From the NCBI GenBank assembly GCA_038532735.1, contig JBCBAC010000003.1, positions 248,001-312,000 of the forward strand: a stretch of 64,000 bases of DNA. Reading direction: 5' to 3'. Below, one piece after another: positions 25,602 through 33,599 of this stretch. The first letter of the stretch is position 1, and the number at the start of each line of letters is the position of its first letter. The translations under genes and the position numbers were made by a program. The notes below the pieces were generated by a model. It was not told the DNA's origin and did not search any database. It worked only from the letters and a program-made list of their open reading frames with translations. This DNA is from JAHTBL01 sp038532735. GTDB lineage: Bacteria; Pseudomonadota; Alphaproteobacteria; Rhodobacterales; Rhodobacteraceae.

Positions 25602-26123
25602 ATGATTTACGTCTTGGCATACCCGGCGTTCGAGCCAAACACGGCCGCGCGTATCCGCACTTTCCGAGAGATGCATGAGCCTGACCGGGCGAAATTGGTT
25701 CCGCCTCACATCACGCTGGTCTTCGGCATGGACGATATTCATCTGGCCGCGGTGTCTGAACGGGTCGACACGGTGTCCCGGCAAGCCCGTGCCGTGCCGG
25801 TCTTGTTCGATCGCCATGTGAGCGCGTTCGATCCGTTCGAGGAGACGCACAAGATTTTCCTACTTTGTGGTGACGGGCGCGCGGAAATCACGTCGTTGCA
25901 CACTCAGCTCTATGACGGGGCGCATCGGTCGGAGTTGAGCCCCGCGCACTCCTTCGAACCCCATATGACGGTTGGCGCTTATCGTGATGGAGCAGCGTTA
26001 GATCGGGTTGATATCTCTGCGGTGGGACAGTTTCCCATCAAAGGGCTGGTGTCCTCGCTCGAACTGGTTCGGTTAGATGGCGAGAAGCTGACAACGCTGC
26101 GGTCGATGCCATTGGGCGCGTAG
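25602..26123 (+). CDS. 2H phosphoesterase (2'-5' RNA ligase-like)
   Basis: A 173-residue cytoplasmic protein with two H-x-T motifs: PPHITLVF near residue 36 and EPHMTVGAY near residue 125. These are the catalytic pairs of 2H phosphoesterases (ThpR/LigT-like), enzymes that open cyclic phosphates or act on small RNA ends. The spacing of nearly 90 residues fits one lobe each. It starts 48 bases after the response-regulator stop and may be read with it, but no functional link is expected. Substrate is unknown. The next 345 bases have no gene. Confidence 0.8.
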   Translation: MIYVLAYPAFEPNTAARIRTFREMHEPDRAKLVPPHITLVFGMDDIHLAAVSERVDTVSRQARAVPVLFDRHVSAFDPFEETHKIFLLCGDGRAEITSLHTQLYDGAHRSELSPAHSFEPHMTVGAYRDGAALDRVDISAVGQFPIKGLVSSLELVRLDGEKLTTLRSMPLGA

Positions 26124-26468
26124 TTTTGGTTTTGGATGTGCCGTTGTTTGAATTATGACGCTAAAGACGATTTGCCTCCCCATCTTAAGGATTTGGGGTG
26201 ATGCGTTGGGGAAAAAGGTCCCGGGTCAGGTCCGGGACGGGTATAGAGTTGAAGTGAAGGGCATCTGCTGGCGGGAGACCGCGCAAAGCCCCATGGCCGA
26301 CACTTGACGTCGTCCTCAAAACGACCGAGCTTTCAGCATACCGCCCAACGCCCCGCGACCGATCAGGTCAAGTCTTACAGGGCGTGTAGGTGCCAATAAG
26401 CACCTGACAAGACGCTCTACGGGATGCGTCTCCAATCCTTCCAGAACACATCAAAGGAGCCTGAGAAC
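26124..26468. other. gene-free stretch with one dispersed palindrome
   Basis: No convincing reading frame is seen on either strand. One REP-like element lies at 26216-26237. A weaker dyad near 26380-26410 (GTGCCAATAAGCAC-like) may help end or start transcription of the DinB gene. Confidence 0.5.
26216..26237. repeat. REP-like palindrome
   Basis: AGGTCCCGGGTCAGGTCCGG then GAC matches the elements at 18599 and 18694. It stands alone in the spacer between the 2H phosphoesterase and DinB genes. Confidence 0.65.
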
Positions 26469-26966
26469 ATGATCTCAGCCGACTATTGCCGCCTTATGGC
26501 ACATTACAACACTTGGCAGAACACCTCCTTGGTCACCGCCGCCGACACGCTTTCTGACGCGGCGCGCCATAAAGATCGCGGCGCGTTCTTTCGATCAATT
26601 GCCGCTACTCTCAACCATCTGTACTGGGCCGATGCCCTGATCTTGCAGAGACTTCAGGGAAACGAACGGCCCGAGGACACCGTCAAACACTCGCTCACCA
26701 GTCCGTCGGATTGGGAGCGTTTCAAGACGATGCGTTTGAGACGCAATCAGGACATCGAAGACTGGGCGGCCCCATTGATTGATGCTGACTTGGAGGGCAC
26801 GGTGGTCTGGTATCCTGGCGACGGCACACGCCGGATCGAGGCACTAAAGGCCCTTTGTGTTGTTGAGCTTTTCAATCACCAAGTGCACCACCGGGGTCAG
26901 ATCCACGCGATGTTGACAGCAGCAGGTGCAGAGCCTGAACCGACGAACCTTTCAATGTTGCCGTGA
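26469..26966 (+). CDS. DinB-family protein
   Basis: A 165-residue four-helix protein. I start at ATG 26469 (MISADYCRLMAHYNTWQNTS) because AAGGAG lies 10 bases before it; an upstream frame to 26424 lacks one. The metal-ligand histidines of the DinB fold are visible as TLNHLYWAD and, near the C-terminus, FNHQVHHRGQIH. DinB proteins bind nickel or zinc and many are thiol-dependent transferases; others have no known activity. It lies alone between gene-free spacers and has no obvious operon partner. The name reflects a damage-inducible relative, but no LexA box is seen here. Confidence 0.85.
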   Translation: MISADYCRLMAHYNTWQNTSLVTAADTLSDAARHKDRGAFFRSIAATLNHLYWADALILQRLQGNERPEDTVKHSLTSPSDWERFKTMRLRRNQDIEDWAAPLIDADLEGTVVWYPGDGTRRIEALKALCVVELFNHQVHHRGQIHAMLTAAGAEPEPTNLSMLP

Positions 26967-27032
26967 AGCGTCCGACGCGCGGGGTGCGGGGTGCGGGAAA
27001 TCCGTTGAAAGCCGATCAATGCAACGCAATGC

Positions 27033-27088
27033 GCCCCGGACTTGATCCGGGGCCTCGTTACTCCGACCCGCCCAGGGTCAGGCCCAGG
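27033..27088. repeat. two REP-like palindromes upstream of the ilv promoter
   Basis: 27033-27056 has GCCCCGGACTTGATCCGGGG then CCTC; 27071-27088 has CCAGGGTCAGGCCCAGG-type sequence. Both belong to the family at 11155 and 18599 and sit between the DinB terminator region and the ilv promoter. Confidence 0.65.
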
Positions 27089-27231
27089 ACAGGGTAGTTC
27101 TTGGAATGTAGGTCAGGTTTATAGGCGGATGCAGACCCAGAAATTTGCGCTTGTGATGCCAACCCCCTCTCCTTCGACATATAATTTCGCAAAATAATGT
27201 CGCAGCGACAGATTATTCAGCGCTTTGGCTG

Positions 27232-27260
27232 TTGACGCCCCCAAAACCCCGACCTAATGT
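27232..27260 (+). promoter_or_regulatory. sigma-70-type promoter of the ilv operon
   Basis: TTGACG at 27232-27237 and TAATGT at 27255-27260 are separated by 17 bases. Transcription would start about 27267, leaving a 15-base lead to the leader-peptide ATG. No other promoter of this quality is seen before ilvI. Confidence 0.6.
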
Positions 27261-27281
27261 CCGCGTCACATGAAGGAGCTG

Positions 27282-27332
27282 ATGATGTTGAGCATTGTCG
27301 TACTAGTAGGGATAACGCGCATGGGCCGGTGA
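27282..27332 (+). CDS. ilv leader peptide, 16 aa
   Basis: The frame reads MMLSIVVLVGITRMGR. Seven of the residues from 3 to 10 are Leu, Ile or Val, the amino acids made through acetolactate synthase. GAAGGAG precedes it and TGA at 27330 ends it 27 bases before a terminator hairpin. This is the arrangement of ribosome-mediated attenuation: lack of charged branched-chain tRNA stalls the ribosome and lets transcription proceed. Leader peptides of this kind are established for branched-chain operons in several proteobacteria. Confidence 0.85.
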   Translation: MMLSIVVLVGITRMGR

Positions 27333-27359
27333 ACCGGACACCCAAATGGGACCCCATGC

Positions 27360-27386
27360 GCCTCCGATACTCTCGGGGGCTTTTTT
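27360..27386 (+). terminator. attenuator terminator of the ilv operon
   Basis: GCCTCCGA (27360-27367) pairs with TCGGGGGC (27373-27380), one G-U pair, loop TACTC, followed by six Ts. An alternative pairing exists upstream: GCGCATGGG (27317-27325) with CCCATGCGC (27353-27361), which would take the first bases of the terminator stem. The terminator lies 40 bases before ilvI. Confidence 0.8.
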
Positions 27387-27426
27387 ATGTGTAACGAGAC
27401 TGACGTCAGATACGGAGCATAGAGCG

Positions 27427-29178
27427 ATGACACGTCAAATGACCGGAGCGAAAATGGTTGTCCAAGCCCTGAAGGATCAGGGTGTCGACACGGTATTCGG
27501 ATATCCCGGCGGCGCCGTGCTACCGATTTACGACGAGATCTTTCAGCAAAACGATATCAAGCACATTCTGGTGCGCCACGAGCAAGGTGCGACCCATGCC
27601 GCCGAAGGCTACGCGCGCGCGACGGGCAAGCCCGGTGTGGTTCTGGTGACCTCTGGTCCGGGGGCCACGAATGCGGTGACGGGCCTGACGGACGCGCTGA
27701 TGGACAGCATCCCGATGATCGTGCTGACGGGTCAGGTGCCCACGTTCATGATCGGCTCGGACGCGTTTCAGGAAGCCGATACGGTGGGTATCACGCGGCC
27801 CTGCACCAAGCATAACTGGCTGGTGAAAGAGACGGACAACCTCGCCGGTGTGATCCATGAAGCGTTCCATGTGGCGACCTCCGGCCGCCCTGGCCCGGTT
27901 CTGGTCGACATCCCCAAGGACGTGCAGTTTGCCAACGGCAGCTACACCCCGCCTGAGCAGGTGCAGACGCATTACAACCCGCAGGTCAAAGGCGATATGG
28001 CCGAGATCGAGAAGCTGGTCGATCTGATGATGACCGCGAAGAAGCCGATCTTTTACACAGGTGGCGGAGTCATCAATTCCGGCACGGCGGCCACGCAATT
28101 GCTGCGTGAGCTGGTGGCGGCCACGGATTTCCCGATCACGTCCACGCTGATGGGCTTGGGCTGTTACCCCGCATCGGGCAAGAACTGGCTGGGCATGCTG
28201 GGCATGCATGGGCTTTATGAAGCCAACATGGCGATGCATGATTGCGATCTGATGATCAATATCGGTGCGCGGTTTGACGACCGGATCACGGGCCGCATTG
28301 ATGCGTTCAGCCCCAAGTCCAAGAAGGTGCATATCGACATTGATCCGTCCTCGATCAACAAGGTGATCCGCGTGGATGTCCCGATTTTGGGCGACGTGGC
28401 GCATGTTCTGGAAGACGTGCTGCGGGTCTGGAAAGCCAAGGGGCGCAAGACCAATAAAGAAGGTCTGGCCAAGTGGTGGGATCAGATCAACGAATGGCGC
28501 AAGGTTGATTGCCTGAAGTTCAAGCAGTCCGGTAAGACGATCAAACCGCAATATGCGTTGCAGCGTCTGGAAGAGCTGACCAAGGGCCATGACCGCTACA
28601 TCACGACCGAAGTGGGTCAGCACCAGATGTGGGCCGCGCAATATTTGGGGTTTGAGGATCCCAATCATTGGATGACTTCCGGCGGTCTGGGCACGATGGG
28701 CTATGGCACGCCTGCGTCTATCGGTGTGCAGGTGGCTCATCCCGAGAGCCTCGTGATCAACGTGGCTGGTGAGGCTTCGTGGCTGATGAATATGCAGGAG
28801 ATGGGGACGGCTGTGCAATACCGCCTGCCCGTCAAGCAGTTCATTCTGAACAACGAGCGACTGGGCATGGTGCGCCAGTGGCAGGAACTGCTCCACGGCG
28901 AGCGCTATTCCCACAGCTGGTCCGAGGCGCTGCCCGATTTCGTGAAGCTCGCTGAAGCGTTTGGTGCAAAGGGCATCCTTTGTGACAATGCCGATGATCT
29001 GGACGAGGCGATCAAGGAAATGCTGGCCTATGACGGTCCGGTGATCTTTGACTGCCTGGTTGAAAAGCATGAAAACTGCTTCCCGATGATCCCATCGGGC
29101 AAAGCCCATAACGAGATGCTTCTGGGCGAGGCCGAGACCCAAGGCGCGATTGATGCCAAAGGCTCGGTGCTTGTTTAA
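27427..29178 (+). CDS. ilvI: acetolactate synthase large subunit
   Basis: A 583-residue ThDP enzyme condensing pyruvate with pyruvate or 2-oxobutyrate in Val, Leu and Ile synthesis. Start 27427 (MTRQMTGAKMVVQALKDQGV) is chosen over a frame reaching 27346, which crosses the attenuator. Marks: GYPGGAVLPIYD, catalytic Glu52 in RHEQGATHAAEGYARATG, FAD/regulatory region DRITGRIDAF, and the ThDP-metal motif seen as GEASWLMNMQEM. At the normal Asp position (G-D-G/A) this protein has Glu449; I believe relatives in this group share that, but it should be noted. Regulation is through the leader at 27282. The small subunit ilvH follows after an interrupting gene. Confidence 0.95.
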   Translation: MTRQMTGAKMVVQALKDQGVDTVFGYPGGAVLPIYDEIFQQNDIKHILVRHEQGATHAAEGYARATGKPGVVLVTSGPGATNAVTGLTDALMDSIPMIVLTGQVPTFMIGSDAFQEADTVGITRPCTKHNWLVKETDNLAGVIHEAFHVATSGRPGPVLVDIPKDVQFANGSYTPPEQVQTHYNPQVKGDMAEIEKLVDLMMTAKKPIFYTGGGVINSGTAATQLLRELVAATDFPITSTLMGLGCYPASGKNWLGMLGMHGLYEANMAMHDCDLMINIGARFDDRITGRIDAFSPKSKKVHIDIDPSSINKVIRVDVPILGDVAHVLEDVLRVWKAKGRKTNKEGLAKWWDQINEWRKVDCLKFKQSGKTIKPQYALQRLEELTKGHDRYITTEVGQHQMWAAQYLGFEDPNHWMTSGGLGTMGYGTPASIGVQVAHPESLVINVAGEASWLMNMQEMGTAVQYRLPVKQFILNNERLGMVRQWQELLHGERYSHSWSEALPDFVKLAEAFGAKGILCDNADDLDEAIKEMLAYDGPVIFDCLVEKHENCFPMIPSGKAHNEMLLGEAETQGAIDAKGSVLV

Positions 29179-29183
29179 AAGAT

Positions 29184-30158
29184 ATGCGGCTAGGCGACCA
29201 AGACCTATTGGATATTTTCTATCCTCATGCGGTAAGAAAATACCGAGGGATCAATGAGCGAGGTAGCGACTTCGCTCACTACACCAGTGCATCTAACGCA
29301 ATGAGAATCCTAGAAAATCAACAATTCACTTTGAGAAATGCGCTCGAGATGAATGATTTTTCCGAGATTTCATATGGCACGAGCCTACTTTCAAAGGTGT
29401 GGAGAAGCGAAATTGGGGTTGGCTCAAATCGTACCGGCAGGCTTGCTAAATTACTTGATGGTATCCAAGAGGGAATTTCCACGGAGATTGAAGCCCGTTT
29501 TGATGATGTAAAAAAAGAACGGAGCGCTCAAACCTTTTTGCTTTCACTTACCGAACACAATCCAGAGTCCGATGACAGATACGGTCGACTGTCCATGTGG
29601 CGGGCTTACGGTGGCAAAACCAACGTAGCACTAGTCCTGAATAGAAGTTCATTTGGGGGTGTGGAGAACGACTCAGCACTTGTCGGCTCACCTGTCCTCT
29701 ATGCGGATGAGGACGTTTTCGCCGAGGAGTTCGAGCTTCTTGTGAATAATCTTAAAAGAAATGAAGCCAATCTGAGGAAAATGAGTCCTCTGAATCTGAT
29801 TGATGAGATCGTCAACGCTATGAATATGGCAACTCTTTCAACGAAACATCCTGGTTTCCAAGAGGAAAGAGAATTGCGAGTTCTCTATGCGCCTTGGATC
29901 ATTCCGACAAGTGCTGTCGAAATTGTGCCTATTACGATTGATGAGCGCCCACAACTTGTTTGCAAAGTTCCACTGAAGAATACTCCAGGCATCTTAAGCA
30001 AAGGTGCGACAGTTCACGAGCTACTTAAAAAGATCATCATTGGACCAACCGATCAGCCTTATCCACTGTATCAAGCATTTGTTCATTGTTTACAGTCCTT
30101 AGGCTTTCCAAACGCAGAGACAATGGTGACGACTTCAAACATCCCGATAAGAAGGTAA
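29184..30158 (+). CDS. DUF2971 protein inserted between ilvI and ilvH
   Basis: A 324-residue protein. The N-terminal DFAHYTSASNAMRIL and ALEMNDFSEISYG, the middle FLLSLTEHNPE and LSMWRAYGGK, and EERELRVLYAP with IIIGP are the DUF2971 pattern (a YTS-type start, N-D-x-x-E, W-x-x-Y). The H-Y-T and N-D motif loosely recalls ADP-ribosyltransferase-like folds, which is a guess. It starts 5 bases after ilvI and ends 4 before ilvH, so it is co-transcribed and under ilv attenuation. Sampled composition is foreign: 22 G+C of 60 at 29281-29340 against 38 of 60 in ilvH at 30241-30300. Function unknown; a cargo or defence-type gene is possible. Confidence 0.75.
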   Translation: MRLGDQDLLDIFYPHAVRKYRGINERGSDFAHYTSASNAMRILENQQFTLRNALEMNDFSEISYGTSLLSKVWRSEIGVGSNRTGRLAKLLDGIQEGISTEIEARFDDVKKERSAQTFLLSLTEHNPESDDRYGRLSMWRAYGGKTNVALVLNRSSFGGVENDSALVGSPVLYADEDVFAEEFELLVNNLKRNEANLRKMSPLNLIDEIVNAMNMATLSTKHPGFQEERELRVLYAPWIIPTSAVEIVPITIDERPQLVCKVPLKNTPGILSKGATVHELLKKIIIGPTDQPYPLYQAFVHCLQSLGFPNAETMVTTSNIPIRR

Positions 30159-30162
30159 CCCG

Positions 30163-30735
30163 ATGTCCCCACTCAAAATCAAAAAAGGCTCCACGAGCCA
30201 TTCGGCCTATAACCTACGGCCCACGTTCAGCGACGTGCAGGAGCGGCATACGCTTGCGGCGATTGTCGAGAATGAACCGGGCGTGCTCGCGCGCGTCATT
30301 GGGCTCTTCTCCGGGCGCGGCTACAACATCGAAAGCCTGACAGTGGCCGAGGTCGATCACGAAGGCCACCTATCACGGATCACGATTGTCACGACCGGGA
30401 CGCCTCAGGTGATCGTGCAGATCAAAGCGCAGCTGGGCCGCATCGTGTCGGTGCATGAGGTGCACGACCTGACCGTCGAAGGCCCCGCGGTGGAGCGGGA
30501 ACTGGCGATGTTCAAGGTCGCGGGCACGGGTGACAAACGGATCGAGGCGCTGCGCCTGGCCGAGATTTTCCGCGCCAATGTGGTGGACAGTACGCTGGAG
30601 AGCTTTGTTTTCGAGATCACCGGCGCACCAGAAAAGATCGACGCGTTCGCGGATCTGATGCGGCCCTTGGGGCTGTTGGAAGTGGCGCGGACCGGGGTTG
30701 CGGCGCTGTCGCGCGGCAGCGATCAGGTCAGCTAG
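30163..30735 (+). CDS. ilvH: acetolactate synthase small subunit
   Basis: A 190-residue regulatory subunit with two ACT-type regions. The first (about 29-100) contains LAAIVENEPGVLARVIGLFSGRGYNIESLT, the valine-binding site; the second (about 110-180) includes ELAMFKVAG and LESFVFEITGAPEKIDAF. It binds IlvI, raises activity and mediates feedback by valine. Length is normal. The start lies behind GAAGG in the tail of the DUF2971 gene, so either that signal is original to ilvH or was rebuilt by the insertion. No clear terminator is seen just after it. Confidence 0.95.
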   Translation: MSPLKIKKGSTSHSAYNLRPTFSDVQERHTLAAIVENEPGVLARVIGLFSGRGYNIESLTVAEVDHEGHLSRITIVTTGTPQVIVQIKAQLGRIVSVHEVHDLTVEGPAVERELAMFKVAGTGDKRIEALRLAEIFRANVVDSTLESFVFEITGAPEKIDAFADLMRPLGLLEVARTGVAALSRGSDQVS

Positions 30736-30914
30736 AACACAGCAAATCCCAGCTTGCCGCGCTGGATAGGCGTCACAGATAAATGTGATTTCCAACGCTT
30801 TGCCGAAAACACAAAAGACGGCCTGTCTTACCGTGCGGTCTCGCACGGCATGAGCACGTAGAACCTACAGCGACGCGCTGACGTGTCTTGTCCCATGACT
30901 GCCCCAGAAACAAG

Positions 30915-30944
30915 AAAGGCCACATCCCTGGGGATGTGACCTTT
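30915..30944 (-). terminator. hairpin after the EF-hand gene
   Basis: AAAGG-CACATCCC pairs with GGGATGTG-CCTTT with one mismatch and a two-base loop. On the minus strand it is followed by CTTGTTTC. It lies 60 bases after the stop of the gene at 31005 and can act on that strand; it may also stop readthrough from ilvH. Confidence 0.6.
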
Positions 30945-31004
30945 CAAGATCTGACCTGCCACGCGCCGCAAGAGGCAACCGACACGCAGCAGCTCGGGAG
31001 GGTC

Positions 31005-31250
31005 TTAGCCGTCCGTTACGGGCAGCACAGCCGCGTCTTGCGCAGCCTTGAACTCGTCCGCATCAATCGTGCCGTCGCCATTCGCGTCCATCGCGGCAAA
31101 CAGGTCTTCGCTGAGCGTCGGATATGCAGCCTGAAGCTCTTCCATGCTCATCACGCCGTCACCATCGGTGTCGATTTCGGTGTTGGCGAATGCCGTTGTG
31201 GAGAGAGCCAGAGCCGTCAGGCCAGCGAGGGTAAGGGTCATGGTTTTCAT
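31005..31250 (-). CDS. secreted EF-hand protein
   Basis: An 81-residue protein. I use ATG 31250 (MKTMTLTLAGLTALALST) behind AAGGAG, not the TTG two codons earlier. A signal peptide ends near AFA-NT. The mature part has two EF-hand loops, DTDGDGVMSMEE and DANGDGTIDADE, both with the D-x-D/N-x-D/G-x-x-x-x-E pattern, so calcium binding is likely. Such small periplasmic or secreted EF-hand proteins are common in Roseobacters. It lies divergently to an ECF sigma gene 264 bases away. Its partner is unknown. Confidence 0.85.
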   Translation of the reverse strand: MKTMTLTLAGLTALALSTTAFANTEIDTDGDGVMSMEELQAAYPTLSEDLFAAMDANGDGTIDADEFKAAQDAAVLPVTDG

Positions 31251-31513
31251 CTGCAAAACTCCTTGATTTGCATCTTTGTCATGAAGGGCGTGTCTTGCGC
31301 CTTCACAGGGATAAAGCCGCCAGAGCAGCGTTTATTCCGGGCGAGATTGCAGGGAAGCGTCTGCGCGCAAGGGCTTGCCGATCGCCCGCGCAGCAATGGG
31401 CGAGCGGTCGCGCAAAAAGGCGTTTTCGCCTGATTTGGCAGGAATCCCCCAGGTTGCGACGTGGGCTGAGACTGCCACTTATAGCGCTCAAACCCATGCA
31501 AGGGAGTGTTGTT

Positions 31514-32023
31514 ATGAATATGCATCATGCAAAGTTTGAACGGGATATGGCTGCTTTGACCCCCGACCTGTTACGGCTTGCCCGCCATATCGGACGCGAC
31601 GCGCAAGAAGCTGAAGATGTCGTGCAGGACGTGCTGCTGAGCACGTTGCGCCGGTGCCGCGCGCGCGGGCCGATTGAAGATCTGCGCCCCTACCTGCACG
31701 CCGCCCTGCGCAACCGTCTGCGGCGCCCGGCTGAGAAAGCCGAGGAAAGCGAGGTCGAGCCTGCCGCCCCCGGTCAGGCCGAAGACCGTCTGATGCTGCG
31801 TGATGTGGAGGAAGCCTTGGCCGCCCTGCCCGACGATCAGGCGCAAGTCCTGCGGGCCTTCGCGCTGGATGGGGAAAGCTATGCCAGCATTGCTGCCAAG
31901 CTGAAACTGCCAGCGGGCACGGTCATGTCAAAGCTCGCCCGCGCGCGGGCGCATCTGCGCGACCAGCTCGATCTGCCCGATGGGACAGCGGTTGCAGCCC
32001 TGATCGCGCCCCGCGACGGCTAG
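31514..32023 (+). CDS. ECF-type RNA polymerase sigma factor
   Basis: A 169-residue sigma factor. I start at ATG 31514 (MNMHHAKFERDMAALTPDLL) behind GGGAG. Region 2 has RLARHIGRDAQEAEDVVQDVLL and region 4 has LPDDQAQVLRAFALDGESYASIAAKL with TVMSKLARARAHLRDQL. The gene has no adjacent anti-sigma gene; the downstream neighbour is matB and the upstream one a divergent EF-hand protein. ECF factors usually sit with an anti-sigma, so control may be by expression or a distant partner. The promoter it reads cannot be named. Family call is strong. Confidence 0.85.
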   Translation: MNMHHAKFERDMAALTPDLLRLARHIGRDAQEAEDVVQDVLLSTLRRCRARGPIEDLRPYLHAALRNRLRRPAEKAEESEVEPAAPGQAEDRLMLRDVEEALAALPDDQAQVLRAFALDGESYASIAAKLKLPAGTVMSKLARARAHLRDQLDLPDGTAVAALIAPRDG

Positions 32024-32088
32024 GCCTCTTTACGGCGGCGGGCGGGCGTCGCACAACGCGCAGGCAGATTGCGCAAGGACCCTGCCCG

Positions 32089-33588
32089 ATGACGAACCCG
32101 CTTTATGACGCGCTGTTTGGCCGCCACGCCACGGCGGACACTCCGTTTCTGATCCTGCCGGGTGGCAATGACCTCACGCACAGCGCCTTCGTCGCCCGTG
32201 CCGCGCAGTTCGCCCATGCTTTGATGCAAAGCGGTGTGGGTGTCGGGGACCGGGTTGCGGTGCAAGTCGCCAAATCCGCCGACGCGCTGGCGCTTTATGC
32301 GGGCTGCGTGCAGGCAGGTGCGGTCTTTCTGCCGCTCAATACCGCCTATACTGGAGAGGAGTTGCGCTATTTCGTAGAGAATAGCGGCGCGCGCGTCTTT
32401 GTGTGTGATCCGGCGGAGGCAGAAGCGCTGACCCCGATGGCCGAGGGCACAGGTGCCACGCTTTTGACGTTGTCGGATGCGGGCGGCGGGAGCCTTGCGG
32501 CGCTGGCCGATACGCAGGCCACCAGCTTTGAGACCGTGGCGCGGGGCGAGGATGATCTGGCGGCGCTCCTTTATACGTCCGGCACCACCGGGCGCTCCAA
32601 AGGGGCGATGCTGAGCCAGCGCAACTTGCTGAGCAATGCGCAGACGCTGACAGATCTGTGGCGCTTTACGGATCGGGATGTTCTGCTCCACGCGCTCCCG
32701 ATTTTTCACACGCACGGTCTGTTCGTGGCCACCAACATCACGCTTCTGGCCGGTGGCGCGATGATCCTGCTGCCAAAATTCGACCGCGACGCGATGATCG
32801 CGCATCTACCGCGTGCCACGGCGATGATGGGCGTGCCGACCTTCTACACACGGCTTCTGGAGGATGACCGCTTTGATCGCGATCTAACTGCGCATATGCG
32901 GCTTTTCATCTCCGGCTCTGCCCCGCTTCTGGCCAGCACCCATGAGGCGTTCGCCGCGCGCACCGGCCACCGGATTCTGGAGCGCTACGGGATGACGGAG
33001 ACGAACATGAACACCTCCAACCCCTATGACGGGCCGCGCGTCGCAGGCACTGTCGGGCCGCCCCTGCCGGATGTGGAGCTCAAGGTGACGGATCCAGCGA
33101 CGGGTGAGACGCTGCCGGATGGCGAGATTGGCCAGATCGAAGTGCGTGGGCCGAACGTGTTTCAAGGCTATTGGCAGATGCCAGAGAAGACGGCTGAGGA
33201 GCTGCGCACGGACGGGTTCTTCATCACGGGCGATCTGGGGCTGATCGATGCGCAAGGCTATGTGCAAATCGTCGGGCGCAACAAGGATTTGATCATCTTG
33301 GGCGGTTACAACGTTTATCCCAAAGAGATCGAGTTGGTGCTGGATACGCAACCCGGTGTCGTGGAGAGCGCGGTGATTGGCGTGCCGGATTCCGATTTCG
33401 GCGAGAGCGTGCTGGCGGTGGTGGTTTCTGACGGAGCGCTGGATGTGGAGGGGCTGCGCACGGCCTGTGCGGAGCGGTTGGCCCGGTTCAAGCATCCGCG
33501 CGAATTTGTGGTTGTCGACGCCCTGCCCCGTAACACGATGGGCAAAGTGCAAAAGAATGTGCTGCGCGATCAATATGGGTCTGCTTGA
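32089..33588 (+). CDS. matB: malonyl-CoA synthetase
   Basis: A 499-residue adenylate-forming enzyme (ANL family), near the 503 of known MatB. It joins malonate, CoA and ATP. Motifs are LLYTSGTTGRSKGAML (P-loop-like), ERYGMTETNMNTSNPYDG, GDLGLIDAQGYVQIVGRNKD and the catalytic lysine near the end, PRNTMGKVQKNVL. The N-terminal NPLYDALF and the TSNP-Y-x-G-x-R segment, associated with malonate binding, favour MatB over other acyl-CoA synthetases. It stands alone on the plus strand, without matA or matC in this window. An inverted repeat follows it. Confidence 0.85.
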   Translation: MTNPLYDALFGRHATADTPFLILPGGNDLTHSAFVARAAQFAHALMQSGVGVGDRVAVQVAKSADALALYAGCVQAGAVFLPLNTAYTGEELRYFVENSGARVFVCDPAEAEALTPMAEGTGATLLTLSDAGGGSLAALADTQATSFETVARGEDDLAALLYTSGTTGRSKGAMLSQRNLLSNAQTLTDLWRFTDRDVLLHALPIFHTHGLFVATNITLLAGGAMILLPKFDRDAMIAHLPRATAMMGVPTFYTRLLEDDRFDRDLTAHMRLFISGSAPLLASTHEAFAARTGHRILERYGMTETNMNTSNPYDGPRVAGTVGPPLPDVELKVTDPATGETLPDGEIGQIEVRGPNVFQGYWQMPEKTAEELRTDGFFITGDLGLIDAQGYVQIVGRNKDLIILGGYNVYPKEIELVLDTQPGVVESAVIGVPDSDFGESVLAVVVSDGALDVEGLRTACAERLARFKHPREFVVVDALPRNTMGKVQKNVLRDQYGSA

Positions 33589-33599
33589 TCCATCAGGTT

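Noticed and set aside
27520..29142. Open frame of 540 codons antisense to ilvI
   Set aside because: It is a shadow of a highly conserved gene with biased codons; the antisense protein is rich in His and Arg and has no domain.
30831..30848. Terminator of ilvH
   Set aside because: CCGTGC/GCACGG forms a short stem but no T-run follows on the plus strand.
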